Shown: positions 18,210 through 27,597, counted from the first letter of the stretch. The stretch: DNA of 64,000 nucleotides from Devosia sp. (GCF_025809055.1 NZ_CP075529.1:1302001-1366000); one strand, 5' to 3'. Made by a program: numbers and translations. The notes: generated from the sequence alone by a model not told the origin.

Positions 18210-18428
18210 ATGGTATACACGGGAAAAATCACGCGCTTCAACATGCACCAGCTGCCGCCATACGAGCGGATGCAGCACCTGCGCGCCCGTCGATTGGCTG
18301 CCGCCGAGGTCGCCCAGAAAAGCGCGATCCTCGCCGGCAATTTCGCCTCGATTCAGACCAGCAAAACCGTGTCCTATGGCGATCTGGTTTCCAAGGTGGC
18401 CATGCAGCGGCTGCTCAAGAAGGTCTGA
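18210..18428 (+). CDS. Small hypothetical protein, 72 residues
   Basis: An ATG-started frame (MVYTGKITRFNMHQLPPYER) with a basic, alanine-rich helical middle and a C-terminal QRLLKKV. No signal peptide or membrane segment is seen. It ends 2 bases before the convergent DUF2087 gene. Protein-like composition and compact packing support it as real; no function is recognised. Confidence 0.5.
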   Translation: MVYTGKITRFNMHQLPPYERMQHLRARRLAAAEVAQKSAILAGNFASIQTSKTVSYGDLVSKVAMQRLLKKV

Positions 18429-18430
18429 CC

Positions 18431-18952
18431 CTAAGCCCTTGCTGGCACTATCCTTTTCAGAAGCGCGCTCAGCTCTGCCGGTGGCTTCTGCTCGATGCGG
18501 CGATAGGTTCGTCCATCCGGCGTCCGGGTGACATAACCCATATCCACCATGGCCCGGCGCAGCAGCGCATGATCCCCGAATCCGGCCCAGGCATTGAGCA
18601 ATTCCGTATTCTCACGATCGGAATAGTCACGCCCCGGCTCCATCCGGCTCCACAGGGCCCAGAGGCATAGTGGCTGCTGGATGTTCCGCGCCGGCCAGCG
18701 CAACAGCACGCCATCGGCATCGAAATGCCTGCTGACCTTTTCCACCAGTTGCAGGTCCACGGGCTCGGCGGCAGGCCGGTCATCGTGTACGGCCTTGAAA
18801 TGTTGGTAGTTTCGAAACCCGGCGGCGCGGGTCAGCATGTTGAGCATTTCAACATGACCGGGCGCACCATCGCGCGCGGCGATCTGCTCACGCAACTGCT
18901 TGGCGAAGGCGGAAAGGTCAGCGATGACCAGGGATTGAACACGTTTCGACAT
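18431..18952 (-). CDS. DUF2087 domain-containing protein
   Basis: The 173 residues have a helical N-terminal half (MSKRVQSLVIADLSAFAKQL) and a C-terminal winged-helix-like DUF2087 module from about residue 70, recognisable by VLLRWPARNIQQPLCLWAL, then DYSDRENTELLNAW, and GYVTRTPDGRTYRR. DUF2087 occurs alone or fused to DNA-binding domains in transcription regulators. A regulatory role is plausible but not shown. It is convergent with the 72-residue gene. Confidence 0.8.
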   Translation of the reverse strand: MSKRVQSLVIADLSAFAKQLREQIAARDGAPGHVEMLNMLTRAAGFRNYQHFKAVHDDRPAAEPVDLQLVEKVSRHFDADGVLLRWPARNIQQPLCLWALWSRMEPGRDYSDRENTELLNAWAGFGDHALLRRAMVDMGYVTRTPDGRTYRRIEQKPPAELSALLKRIVPARA

Positions 18953-19382
18953 GGCTCTTCCTTGAGCGCTCGCCCGCCGGAGAAGGCGGTGTCACGGTCG
19001 CCGGCTTGCGACTGAGCACAAGGGATTGGTGCGTGTCGAAGGTCTTTCTGAGCAGGTTTAGCTTCCCTGTCGGGACGGCGACGCCTCGGTGAACTGCAGA
19101 CCGTTGTGCTGGAATACGCCTTTGCGGTCCTGCCGACAAGGGCAACGATTCCGCCGCCTCATCACAGAATGAACACTCCGAAACGGCCCCGTCCCCTCGG
19201 CTTTTTCATGCATGGGCTCGCGCGATCGGCCGACTAACGTCTTCTGAAACCTCAATTTCGCAGGCAGGCTGCTTCGGGGCGACCACGCTGCGCACAAGCA
19301 CACTTTACATATAATAGTACTTTATATAGCGTGTGCTCACCGTCGAGGCGCAAAGCCCGACTGGCATTTGGGAGGATCCATC
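18953..19382 (+). promoter_or_regulatory. Intergenic region with AT-rich dyad upstream of the ytfQ-like gene
   Basis: 430 bases without a gene. At 19309-19327 lies ATATAATAGTACTTTATAT, with ATATAA and TTATAT arms, AT-rich against a GC-rich background and about 55 bases before the ytfQ-like start. It could contain a -10 (TATAAT at 19310) and an operator for one of the nearby sugar regulators. Nothing else is recognised. Confidence 0.4.
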
Positions 19383-20354
19383 GTGAGCATCATTACCAAG
19401 CTTGCCCTCGCGGCAGGCCTCGCTACCGCCTTGTCTTCTGGCGCCCTGGCCCAGGACATTTCCGGCAAGGTTATCGGCTTCAGCCAGATCGGCTCGGAGT
19501 CCGGCTGGCGCGCTGCGGAAACGTCCGTCACCCGGCAGCAGGCCGAGGAACGTGGCGTCGACCTCAAGTTCGCAGACGCCCAGCAAAAGCAGGAAAATCA
19601 GATCAAGGCCATCCGTGGCTTTATCGCCCAGGGCGTTGACGCGATCCTGGTCGCCCCGGTGGTTGCCACTGGCTGGGAAGACGTTCTCAACGAAGCCAAG
19701 GAAGCCGAAATTCCGGTTATCCTGCTGGACCGCGGCATCGACGCGCCGGAAGACCTGTACCTGACTTCGGTCGCGTCCGATCAGGTTCTGGAAGGCCGTG
19801 TGGCCGGTGAGTGGCTGGTGAACGAAGTCGGCGGCGAAGACTGCAATGTCGTCGAATTGCAGGGCACCGTTGGTTCAAGCCCCGCCATCAACCGCAAGCA
19901 GGGCTTCGAGGAAGGCATTGCCTCGGCGGCCAATATCACCATTTCCCAGAGCCAGACCGGTGACTTCACCCGCTCCAAGGGCAAGGAAGTGATGGAAGCC
20001 TTCCTCAAGTCGTCCAATGGCGGTGCCGATATCTGCGCCGTCTATGCCCACAATGACGACATGGCCGTTGGCGCCATCCAGGCGATCAAGGATGCCGGCC
20101 TCAAGCCCGGCGAAGATATCCTGGTTGTCTCCATCGACGCTGTGCCCGACATCTTCACCGCCATTGCCGCAGGCGAAGCCAATGCCACTGTCGAGTTGAC
20201 CCCGAACATGGCCGGTCCGGCCTTCGATGCTCTCGCTGCCTACTGGGCCGACGGCACCGAGCCGGAAAAGTTCATCATCACCGAGTCCAAGCTCTACACG
20301 GCAGCCGACGATCCGCAGGGCGAATATGATCGCCGCAAGGACCTCGGCTACTAA
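19383..20354 (+). CDS. ytfQ: Sugar ABC transporter periplasmic binding protein, YtfQ-like
   Basis: Periplasmic binding protein of the ribose/galactofuranose class. A GTG start at 19383 is preferred because GGAGG at 19371-19375 lies 7 bases upstream; it gives 323 residues with a cleavable signal peptide ending SSGALAQD. The mature N-terminus GKVIGFSQIGSESGWRAAET and the hinge region AVYAHNDDMAVGAIQAIK closely match the galactofuranose-binding YtfQ pattern. It heads a cluster with one double ATPase and two permeases, the YtfQRT-YjfF arrangement. Substrate assignment (galactofuranose or an arabinose-like furanose) is inferred from family resemblance and the nearby arabinofuranosidase. Confidence 0.88.
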   Translation: MSIITKLALAAGLATALSSGALAQDISGKVIGFSQIGSESGWRAAETSVTRQQAEERGVDLKFADAQQKQENQIKAIRGFIAQGVDAILVAPVVATGWEDVLNEAKEAEIPVILLDRGIDAPEDLYLTSVASDQVLEGRVAGEWLVNEVGGEDCNVVELQGTVGSSPAINRKQGFEEGIASAANITISQSQTGDFTRSKGKEVMEAFLKSSNGGADICAVYAHNDDMAVGAIQAIKDAGLKPGEDILVVSIDAVPDIFTAIAAGEANATVELTPNMAGPAFDALAAYWADGTEPEKFIITESKLYTAADDPQGEYDRRKDLGY

Positions 20355-20370
20355 GCATGCAATGAACCTC

Positions 20371-20397
20371 GCGGGTGAGTGTCCAACACTCACCCGC
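20371..20397 (+). terminator. Perfect 12-bp hairpin after ytfQ
   Basis: GCGGGTGAGTGT and its exact complement are separated by a CCA loop, 16 bases after the ytfQ stop. There is no T-run, so it may act as a 3' stabiliser or partial terminator that lets the binding protein be made in excess over the ATPase and permeases. Confidence 0.6.
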
Positions 20398-20399
20398 GG

Positions 20400-20465
20400 T
20401 GTCATTCCCGCCCATGCGGGAACCCCTGTTCTCGGACGGAGGTCTCTGCTCTCGCGGGGATGACG
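20400..20465 (+). repeat. REP-like palindromic element (CATTCCCGC type)
   Basis: GTCATTCCCGCCCATGCGGG opens the element and CGCGGGGATGAC closes it, giving an overall inverted arrangement. It belongs to the same class as the repeats at 15.0-15.7 kb. Confidence 0.6.
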
Positions 20466-20508
20466 CAGAGATAGTTCCGCTTTACGGTCGGCGGCGGGGG
20501 AATTTCCA

Positions 20509-22026
20509 ATGACAGAGGCAGCTTTCGCGCTCGAAGCGCGCGGTATCGTCAAGATATTCGGCAACCATGTCGCGCTCGATGCTGTCGACTTTGGTCTGCG
20601 GGCCGGTGAAGTCCATGCGCTGCTCGGCGAAAACGGCGCCGGAAAGTCGACGCTCATCAAGATCCTGACCGGCGCCTATCAGCCCGAGGACGGCGCGGTG
20701 CTGGTGGACGGTACTGCTGTTCATCTCGACAATCCGCAGCAGGCCCAGACCCATGGCATCGGCACGGTCTATCAGGAAGTAAACCTGCTGCCGAACCGGT
20801 CTGTCGCCGAAAATCTCTTTCTCGGACATCAGCCGACCCGCTTCGGTCTTGTCGACCGCAGGCGCATGGAGCGGCAGTCACGCGACATCCTCAAGCGCTA
20901 TGGGCTGGACATCGATCCGGCCAGCGAACTGGGCGGACATTCGGTCGCCGTGCAACAGATCATCGCCATTGCCCGGGCCGTCGAACTTTCCGGCAAAGTG
21001 CTCATCCTCGATGAACCCACCGCCAGTCTCGATCGCAATGAGGTAGAACGCCTGTTCGAAATCATGCGTGATCTCAAGAGCCAGGGCCTGGCCATCGTCT
21101 TCATCACCCATTTTCTCGACCAGGTTTTTGCCATCTCAGACCGCGTCACCGTCTTGCGCAACGGCAAACTGGTCGAAACGCGCGCCCTCGACGACGTCAC
21201 GCGAACCGACGTGGTGCGCCTGATGCTGGGCAAGGATGTCGCCTTTTCCGGCGCCACGGCCCTTGAGGATGCGCGCCCCCAGGGCGAAGTCCTGCTCGAC
21301 TTCGCCGAATTCGGCCGCAAGCGCAGCGTGCACCCGTTCAGCCTCACCATTCACAAGGGCGAGGTTGTCGGCGTGGCCGGCCTGCTCGGATCTGGGCGCA
21401 CGGAAATGGCGCGGATCATGTTCGGCGCCGATGCCGCCGATCAAGGCGAACTGCGCGTTCAGGGCAAACCGGCCTCGGTCTCCCGGCCGAGCGACGCCAT
21501 TGCGCTTGGCTTTGGATTCTGCCCCGAGGACCGCAAGGCCGAAGGCATATTTGGAGACCTCTCGGTCCGCGAAAACATCGTGATTGCGCTACAGGGCAAG
21601 CTGGGCTGGTTCAGCGCCCTCAATCGCGATGAACAGATGGAAATCGCCGGCCGCTTCGGCGAATCCATGGACATACGCGCCGCCTCACTCGACATGCCGA
21701 TCAAGCTTCTGTCTGGCGGCAACCAGCAAAAGGTCATCCTGTCCCGCTGGCTGGCTACCGACCCCGCATTCCTCATTCTCGACGAACCCACGCGCGGCAT
21801 CGATGTCGGCGCCCATGCCGAAATCGTGCGGACCATCAATCGGCTGCGCGACGAGGGCCTGGCGCTGGTCGTCATTTCTTCGGAACTGGATGAAGTCGTC
21901 GCCTACTCGTCCCGTATCGTCGTTATGCGCGATCGCGAAATGGTGGCCGAACTCAGTGGCGAGAACATCAATCCCGGCGTCATCGTGCAGGCGATAGCCA
22001 ATCACCGCGAGGGCCCCACGCCATGA
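20509..22026 (+). CDS. ytfR: Sugar ABC transporter ATPase with two cassettes, YtfR-like
   Basis: The 505 residues form two fused ABC domains, as in AraG/RbsA/YtfR. The first has GENGAGKSTLIKILTG near residue 40. The second half has GLLGSGRTEMARIMFG, LLSGGNQQKVILSRWL and LDEPTRGIDVGAH. It energises uptake by the YtfQ-like binding protein and the two downstream permeases. It ends in an ATGA overlap with the next gene. Confidence 0.92.
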   Translation: MTEAAFALEARGIVKIFGNHVALDAVDFGLRAGEVHALLGENGAGKSTLIKILTGAYQPEDGAVLVDGTAVHLDNPQQAQTHGIGTVYQEVNLLPNRSVAENLFLGHQPTRFGLVDRRRMERQSRDILKRYGLDIDPASELGGHSVAVQQIIAIARAVELSGKVLILDEPTASLDRNEVERLFEIMRDLKSQGLAIVFITHFLDQVFAISDRVTVLRNGKLVETRALDDVTRTDVVRLMLGKDVAFSGATALEDARPQGEVLLDFAEFGRKRSVHPFSLTIHKGEVVGVAGLLGSGRTEMARIMFGADAADQGELRVQGKPASVSRPSDAIALGFGFCPEDRKAEGIFGDLSVRENIVIALQGKLGWFSALNRDEQMEIAGRFGESMDIRAASLDMPIKLLSGGNQQKVILSRWLATDPAFLILDEPTRGIDVGAHAEIVRTINRLRDEGLALVVISSELDEVVAYSSRIVVMRDREMVAELSGENINPGVIVQAIANHREGPTP

Positions 22027-23027
22027 CCCGCCGCTTCCTGAGCAAGCTCGCCAACCCGCAATTGCTGGCGCTGGTTGGCATCCTCTTGATCAACTGGCTG
22101 ATCTTCCCGCCGTTCTTCCGCATCACCTGGCAGGACGGGCGCCTGTTCGGCAGCCTCATCGACGTGCTCAACCGCGGGGCGCCCGTTGCTATCCTGGCCA
22201 TCGGCATGGCCGGCGTCATTGCCACCAAGGGGGTCGATCTGTCCGTCGGTGCGGTGATGGCCATGGCCGGTGCCGTCGCCGCCACCATGGTCGTGGCCGG
22301 TTACCCTGCCCCCATTGCCGTCGCTACCGCCCTGGCAGTCGGCCTCGCCTGCGGGCTCTGGAACGGATTTCTCGTTGCCGTGCTCGATATCCAGCCCATC
22401 GTGGCAACCCTGGTTCTGATGGTCGCCGGCCGCGGCATTGCGCAGCTGACCACCGAAGGTTTTATCGTGACCTTCACCGATCCGCTCCTGATCTATATCG
22501 GGACCGGCTCGTTCCTTGGGCTGCCCATGGCGGCGGTCATCACCATAGTCCTGTTGATCGTCGTGACGCTCATCGTGCGAAAAACGGCACTCGGACTGTT
22601 CATCGAGGCCGTCGGCGTTAATCGGGCCGCGGCCAGCCTGGCCGGGATCCACAGCCGCATGCTGATCATGCTGGTTTATGCGCTCTCCGGCCTCTGCGCC
22701 GCCATTGCCGGACTGATCGTTGCCGGCGACATTCGTGGAGCCGACGCGAACAATGCGGGGCTATGGCTCGAACTGGATGCCATCCTCGCCGTGGTCATCG
22801 GCGGAACGTCCCTGCTCGGCGGCCGCTTCTCGATTCCCATGGCCGTTCTGGGCGCCATCATCATCCAGGCCATGAACACCGGCATCCTGGTGTCCGGCTT
22901 CCCGCCTGAGTTCAACCTGATCGTCAAGGCCGGGCTGATTGTCCTTGTGCTTGTCATCCAGTCACCACTGGCCACCAGGATGGTGCCCAAGAGAGGCCCG
23001 GCGCTGGTCCGGGGGGCAAGCAAATGA
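22023..23027 (+). CDS. ytfT: Sugar ABC transporter permease, YtfT-like
   Basis: Hydrophobic 334-residue BPD_transp_2 permease with about 9-10 membrane segments. Family signatures include GAPVAILAIGMAGVIATKGVDLSVGAVMAM and the late loop IGGTSLLGGRFS. The start overlaps the ATPase stop (ATGA) and the end overlaps the next permease (ATGA). It forms a heterodimeric channel with the following gene product. Confidence 0.9.
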   Translation: MTRRFLSKLANPQLLALVGILLINWLIFPPFFRITWQDGRLFGSLIDVLNRGAPVAILAIGMAGVIATKGVDLSVGAVMAMAGAVAATMVVAGYPAPIAVATALAVGLACGLWNGFLVAVLDIQPIVATLVLMVAGRGIAQLTTEGFIVTFTDPLLIYIGTGSFLGLPMAAVITIVLLIVVTLIVRKTALGLFIEAVGVNRAAASLAGIHSRMLIMLVYALSGLCAAIAGLIVAGDIRGADANNAGLWLELDAILAVVIGGTSLLGGRFSIPMAVLGAIIIQAMNTGILVSGFPPEFNLIVKAGLIVLVLVIQSPLATRMVPKRGPALVRGASK

Positions 23028-23989
23028 ACCGCAGCATCAGACCCCTTCTGGCGACAGCGATTATCTTCGCCATCGCCTATGCCCTGGCCGTCATGCAGTT
23101 TCCCAACATGTTCTCCACCCGGGTGCTGGGCAACTTCCTGACCGACAACGCTTTTCTTGGCATTGCGGCGGTCGGCATGACCTTTGTGATCCTCTCCGGC
23201 GGCATCGACCTGTCTGTTGGTGCAGTGATCGGGTTCACCGGGGTCCTCGTGGCCGTCTTGATCGGCTGGGCCGGGCTGCACCCCTTGCTCGCCTTTGTCA
23301 TTGCCCTGTCCGCGGGCGCCGCCTTTGGCGCCAGCATGGGCCTAGCCATTCACTACCTGCAGGTGCCCGCCTTCATTGTCACGCTGGCCGGAATGTTCCT
23401 GGCCCGCGGCGGCGCGTCTGTCATCACCCGGGATTCCGTCCCGATCAAACACGAGTTCTACGACTGGATTTCCGATCTCTTGATCCGGCTTCCGGGCGGC
23501 GGGCGGCTCAGCTTCATCGGGCTGCTGATGGTCGCGGTCTTCCTGATCGGTGCCCTTGTCGCCCACCGCACCCGCTTTGGGTCCTACGTCTATGCGCTTG
23601 GCGGCAATGAAACTTCCGCCTCGCTGATGGGTGTGCCCGTGGCGCGCACCACCGTGGCGGTGTACATGGTATCGAGCACCCTCGCCGCCTTGTCGGGAAT
23701 CGTATTTTCCCTCTACACTTCAGCCGGCTATCCGCTGGCAGCCGTGGGGGTGGAACTGGACGCGATCAGCGCCGTCGTAATCGGGGGCACGCTGCTCACC
23801 GGCGGCTACGGCTTCGTGCTCGGCACCTTTATCGGGGTCATGCTGCTGGGGTTGGTTCAGACCTACATCATCTTCGACGGAACACTGTCGAGTTGGTGGA
23901 CTAAGATCGTGATTGGTGTCCTGTTGTTCCTGTTCATTGTCCTGCAACGGCTGATTTTCGCGGCCTCTTCACCGGGCGAAAAGGCCTAG
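23024..23989 (+). CDS. yjfF: Sugar ABC transporter permease, YjfF-like
   Basis: 321-residue BPD_transp_2 permease. GMTFVILSGGIDLSVGAVIG and VVIGGTLLTGGYG are the counterparts of the signatures in the preceding permease. Coupled by ATGA overlap. Two different permeases, rather than one homodimer, is the YtfT/YjfF arrangement. Confidence 0.9.
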   Translation: MNRSIRPLLATAIIFAIAYALAVMQFPNMFSTRVLGNFLTDNAFLGIAAVGMTFVILSGGIDLSVGAVIGFTGVLVAVLIGWAGLHPLLAFVIALSAGAAFGASMGLAIHYLQVPAFIVTLAGMFLARGGASVITRDSVPIKHEFYDWISDLLIRLPGGGRLSFIGLLMVAVFLIGALVAHRTRFGSYVYALGGNETSASLMGVPVARTTVAVYMVSSTLAALSGIVFSLYTSAGYPLAAVGVELDAISAVVIGGTLLTGGYGFVLGTFIGVMLLGLVQTYIIFDGTLSSWWTKIVIGVLLFLFIVLQRLIFAASSPGEKA

Positions 23990-24059
23990 ACCATGCCGAG
24001 CGGGACAGGAGTGCGACGGTGACGCCTCCCTGGCGCCAGGGGGGTGCAAGGGGGCGGCC

Positions 24060-24788
24060 ATGATAGAGACCGGCAGCCTCATCCGCTCGTTGACGGGCAG
24101 GCGCGCGGCGCGCAATTTCCATACCTTCGTCATCAACGAGATCGGCCAGGCCATCGTCACCGGTACCTTCCCCGTCGGCTCGGTATTGGCCAGCGACGCC
24201 GTGATGATGGAGCAATATGGCGTATCGCGCACCGTGCTGCGCGAGGCCCTCAAGACGCTGGAGGCCAAGGGTCTGGTCGAGGCCCGCCCGAAAGTGGGCA
24301 CCCGGGTTTCTCCAAGGTTGCGCTGGAATTTCTTCGACCCGCAGGTGCTGGCCTGGCACTTCGACGCCGCACCGGACCCGGCTTTCTATGACAGCCTGTT
24401 CCGCATCCGTGACCTGCTCGAACCCCCGATCGTGGAACTTGCCGCGCGGCATCGCAATGCCGAGCAGGTGCGCCTCCTCAAATACTGGTGCCACCAGATG
24501 GAGACGGCAGATGACAGCATCGAACAGTTCGGTCTGGCGTGCCTGGAGGTTCACACCATCATCGCCGATAGCGGTCACGACATGCTTCTTCGCTCCGTTC
24601 TCGGCGTCGTTGAACTGACCCTCGCCCTGGCCTTGACGCGCTCCGTCACGCTGGCAGCAGCAGACTATCGCGAAAAGGCGGCTACCCTGTTCGTGTCACT
24701 CACCGCGGCGCTGGAAGCCGGGGATGCTGCCAATGCAGCGCGGCTGTACCAAGCAACGCGGCAGCTCGATCGCGCACAGGTCTATTGA
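24060..24788 (+). CDS. GntR/FadR family transcriptional regulator
   Basis: The 242 residues have an N-terminal winged helix (about 25-90; GSVLASDAVMMEQYGVSRTVLREAL, then TLEAKGLVEARPKVGTRV) and a C-terminal all-helical FCD effector domain with metal-ligand style D/H residues (EVHTIIADSGH). DgoR-like members respond to sugar acids. Transcribed in the same direction as the sugar transporter, 70 bases after yjfF, so it probably controls this locus. The effector is unknown. Confidence 0.88.
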   Translation: MIETGSLIRSLTGRRAARNFHTFVINEIGQAIVTGTFPVGSVLASDAVMMEQYGVSRTVLREALKTLEAKGLVEARPKVGTRVSPRLRWNFFDPQVLAWHFDAAPDPAFYDSLFRIRDLLEPPIVELAARHRNAEQVRLLKYWCHQMETADDSIEQFGLACLEVHTIIADSGHDMLLRSVLGVVELTLALALTRSVTLAAADYREKAATLFVSLTAALEAGDAANAARLYQATRQLDRAQVY

Positions 24789-24819
24789 CTGTCGCACAAT
24801 ACTTTTCCCGGCTGCACTT

Positions 24820-24834
24820 GATTACATCATATCT
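24820..24834. promoter_or_regulatory. Candidate shared operator upstream of the ArsR-type gene
   Basis: GATTACATCATATCT lies 43 bases before the ArsR-type start. Nearly the same string, GATTTACATCATAATCT, lies before the oligosaccharide transporter at 27648-27664. A common regulator binding site is inferred. Confidence 0.4.
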
Positions 24835-24876
24835 TTTGATGCAGAACCGGAGCTGCATCTCGAATTTGGAAATCCC

Positions 24877-25806
24877 ATGAGCCGCAACTTTCTTGTCGTC
24901 GACCCCGAAGAGAACATCGACGTTCTCAAGGGCCTCGCCTCCACTATTCGCGTGAGCATCCTCAAGCTCCTGCATGTAGAGGGACCGCTGAACGGCAACG
25001 ACATCGCCGCGCGTCTGGACCTGCCGCAGTCGACAGTGTCGACCAATATTCAAATTCTCGAGAAAGCAGGCCTGATCCGCACGGAAACCCAGAAGGCGCG
25101 CAAGGGCAATCAGAAGATTTGCCATTCGACCTTCGACGAGATCATGGTGATGTTCAAGGACGACATAGAGCCGTCGCGGGCCAATACGATCGAAGTGGCC
25201 ATGCCGTTGGGCCTTTACACCAGTTGCGAAGTGTCCGCGCCCTGCGGGCTCTGCTCGACGGACGGCATTATCGGATTGCTGGACGTGCCCAATACCTTTT
25301 TGGACCCCGACCGCATGAAGGCCGGGCTGATCTGGTTCACCCGCGGGTATCTCGAATATCAGTTCCCCAACAATGCCAAGCTGGCCCAGCACACCATCGA
25401 AGCCATGGAATTTTCAATGGAGCTGAGTTCGGAAGTGCCCGGCACGTCGGCGGACTGGCCCAGCGACATCACCCTTTCCGTCAACGGCACCGAAATCGGC
25501 ACCTGGATGTCGACCGGCGACTATGGCGACAAGCGCGGCGTCTATACCCCGGATTGGTGGAAGCTCAAGGGCAGCCAATATGGCAAGCTCAAAGGCTGGC
25601 GCATCACCCAGGACGGCACCTATGTCGACGGGATGAAGATCTCGCCGGTGTCGCTGAGCGATCTGGACCTGTCCAATCACCATTCGATCCGCCTGCGCAT
25701 CGCGGTCAAGCCCGACGCCAAACATCCAGGCGGCATCAATATCTTCGGGCGCGGCTTCGGCAACTATGACCAGGACATCATCCTGCGCCTGCAGACGGCC
25801 CCGTAG
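24877..25806 (+). CDS. ArsR-type HTH regulator with large C-terminal domain
   Basis: The ATG at 24877 gives 309 residues (MSRNFLVVDPEENIDVLKGL). Residues about 15-90 are an ArsR-like winged helix (STIRVSILKLL, GNDIAARLDLPQSTVSTNIQ, EKAGLIRTET). The remaining roughly 220 residues are unlike classical metal-sensing ArsR proteins and include a cysteine cluster (SCEVSAPCGLC) and a Trp/Gly-rich C-terminal part. Such long ArsR-like proteins are found next to glycosidases and sugar transporters. Its place directly before abfA suggests control of arabinoside use; the ligand is not known. The frame extends upstream into the GntR gene but that part is not protein-like. Confidence 0.8.
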   Translation: MSRNFLVVDPEENIDVLKGLASTIRVSILKLLHVEGPLNGNDIAARLDLPQSTVSTNIQILEKAGLIRTETQKARKGNQKICHSTFDEIMVMFKDDIEPSRANTIEVAMPLGLYTSCEVSAPCGLCSTDGIIGLLDVPNTFLDPDRMKAGLIWFTRGYLEYQFPNNAKLAQHTIEAMEFSMELSSEVPGTSADWPSDITLSVNGTEIGTWMSTGDYGDKRGVYTPDWWKLKGSQYGKLKGWRITQDGTYVDGMKISPVSLSDLDLSNHHSIRLRIAVKPDAKHPGGINIFGRGFGNYDQDIILRLQTAP

Positions 25807-25975
25807 CAGTGCAAACTGCGCCTCCCTAAACCCCTGCGATATCGCGTTTTCGGGTTCGATAGCGGCCAACTCCTGGCTCGCTGGCGTACGCACTTATTCA
25901 CTCGATCGAAAAGTGTGATAATTTTCGTCTCGCAGACCCTTGCCAGCCCGTATCCGCCCGTATAAAACCGCTTTA

Positions 25976-25989
25976 CTGATATAAATCAG
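25976..25989 (+). promoter_or_regulatory. Palindrome upstream of the arabinofuranosidase gene
   Basis: CTGAT-ATAA-ATCAG lies 27 bases before the abfA start, overlapping the expected promoter or leader. CTGAT-ACA-ATCAG occurs upstream of the sialidase-like gene (35007-35019). An operator role is inferred. Confidence 0.35.
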
Positions 25990-26015
25990 AAAAACAGGAT
26001 TATTGGGAGGACACG

Positions 26016-27527
26016 GTGAAAGCGTCCGTTATCGCGAACAAGGACTACACCATTTCCAAAATTGACGACCGTGTCTACGGGGCTTTTCTGGAGCACCTGG
26101 GCCGGGCCGTCTATGAGGGCATCTACGAGCCGGATCACCCGACCGCCGACAAGGACGGCATGCGCGGTGACGTGATCGATCTGGTCAAGAAGCTCAACGT
26201 GCCGGTCGTCCGCTATCCCGGCGGCAATTTCGTTTCGGCCTATAACTGGGAAGACGGCGTCGGCCCGCGCGACCAGCGCCCCACCCGCCTCGACCTGGCC
26301 TGGCACACCTCCGAAAGCAACGCCGTCGGCGTGCACGAATTCGCCGACTGGTGCGCCACTGTGGGCACCGAGATGATGCTGGCGGTCAACCTTGGATCCC
26401 GCGGCATCGACGAAGCCCGCAACTTCCTCGAATACTGCAACCATCCCGGCGGCTCGTACTGGAGCGACCTGCGCATCAAGAACGGCCGCAAGGAACCGTT
26501 CAACGTCAAGCTCTGGTGCCTCGGCAACGAGATGGACGGCCCATGGCAGGTCGGCCACAAGGACGCCCACGAATACGGCAAGCTCGCTGCCAACACTGCC
26601 CGGGCGATGCGCCTGTTCGACAGCTCGCTCGAGCTGGTCGTCTGCGGTTCGTCCAATTCGGACATGGTGAGCTACCCTGATTGGGAGCGCATCGTGCTCG
26701 AGCACACCTATGACTCGGTGGACCACATCTCGCTGCACATGTACTTCGCCAATCGCGAAGACAATACGCCGAACTATCTCGGCCTGAGCCACAAGCTCGA
26801 TACCTATATCGAGACAGTTGCTGCAACGATCAAGCAGGTGAAGGCAAAGAAAAAGAGCAAGAAGGACGTCTATATTTCCTTCGACGAATGGAATGTCTGG
26901 TACCACTCGAACAAGCGCGACCGCGAAGTACTTGGCGGAAACGGCGGCTGGCCACATGCCCCGGGCCTGCTCGAAGACATCTACAACTTCGAAGACGTAC
27001 TGATGGTGGGCCTGATCCTCAACACCTTCATCCGTCGCTCGGATGTGGTGAAGATCGCCTGTATCGCCCAGCTGGTGAACGTGATCGCCCCGATCATGAC
27101 CGAAAAGGGCGGCCCGGCCTGGGCCCAGACCATTTACTACCCCTACTACTTCGCCTCGATCTTCGGCCGCGGCACCGCGCTGCAACTGGTCACGAGCTCT
27201 CCGGGCTACGAGACCACCCACAAGGCAGAGACGCCCTTCGTGGACGTGGCGGGCACCCACGACGAAGAAGCCGGGACGCTGAGCTTCTTCCTCGTCAACC
27301 GGCACCCCACCGAGAGCATCGAAACCGAAGTCAGCCTGCAGGGTTTTGCCGGCGGCTCGATCATCGATCACCAGGTGATGACCCACACCAACCTTAAGGC
27401 GGTCAACACGGCCGGCAAGCAGGACGAAGTGGCTCCGCGCAAGGGTGATGGTGCCCGCATCGCCGATGGAAAACTGTCGGTGAACCTGCCGCCCTACTCC
27501 TACCAGATGGTGCGCGTAAAGCTCTGA
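26016..27527 (+). CDS. abfA: Alpha-L-arabinofuranosidase, GH51
   Basis: Retaining glycosidase releasing L-arabinofuranose from arabino-oligosaccharides. A GTG start at 26016 follows GGGAGGACACG, giving 503 residues. The acid/base Glu172 sits in CLGNEMDG and the nucleophile Glu291 in YISFDEWNVWYH; RYPGGNFVSAYNWEDGVGP near residue 66 is also characteristic. No signal peptide is seen, so it acts in the cytoplasm on imported oligosaccharides. This fits the oligosaccharide-type ABC importer that follows. Confidence 0.95.
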   Translation: MKASVIANKDYTISKIDDRVYGAFLEHLGRAVYEGIYEPDHPTADKDGMRGDVIDLVKKLNVPVVRYPGGNFVSAYNWEDGVGPRDQRPTRLDLAWHTSESNAVGVHEFADWCATVGTEMMLAVNLGSRGIDEARNFLEYCNHPGGSYWSDLRIKNGRKEPFNVKLWCLGNEMDGPWQVGHKDAHEYGKLAANTARAMRLFDSSLELVVCGSSNSDMVSYPDWERIVLEHTYDSVDHISLHMYFANREDNTPNYLGLSHKLDTYIETVAATIKQVKAKKKSKKDVYISFDEWNVWYHSNKRDREVLGGNGGWPHAPGLLEDIYNFEDVLMVGLILNTFIRRSDVVKIACIAQLVNVIAPIMTEKGGPAWAQTIYYPYYFASIFGRGTALQLVTSSPGYETTHKAETPFVDVAGTHDEEAGTLSFFLVNRHPTESIETEVSLQGFAGGSIIDHQVMTHTNLKAVNTAGKQDEVAPRKGDGARIADGKLSVNLPPYSYQMVRVKL

Positions 27528-27553
27528 CATGACGTCACGCCATGGGCGCAATT

Positions 27554-27572
27554 CGCTAGCAGACTGCTAGCG
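27554..27572. promoter_or_regulatory. 19-base perfect palindrome after abfA
   Basis: CGCTAGCAGACTGCTAGCG has 9-base arms around a central A, 27 bases after the abfA stop and just before a terminator hairpin. It could be an operator for the downstream transporter or part of the abfA 3' end. Confidence 0.4.
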
Positions 27573-27597
27573 TCTGGGATCACAAATCCCGCAAGAA

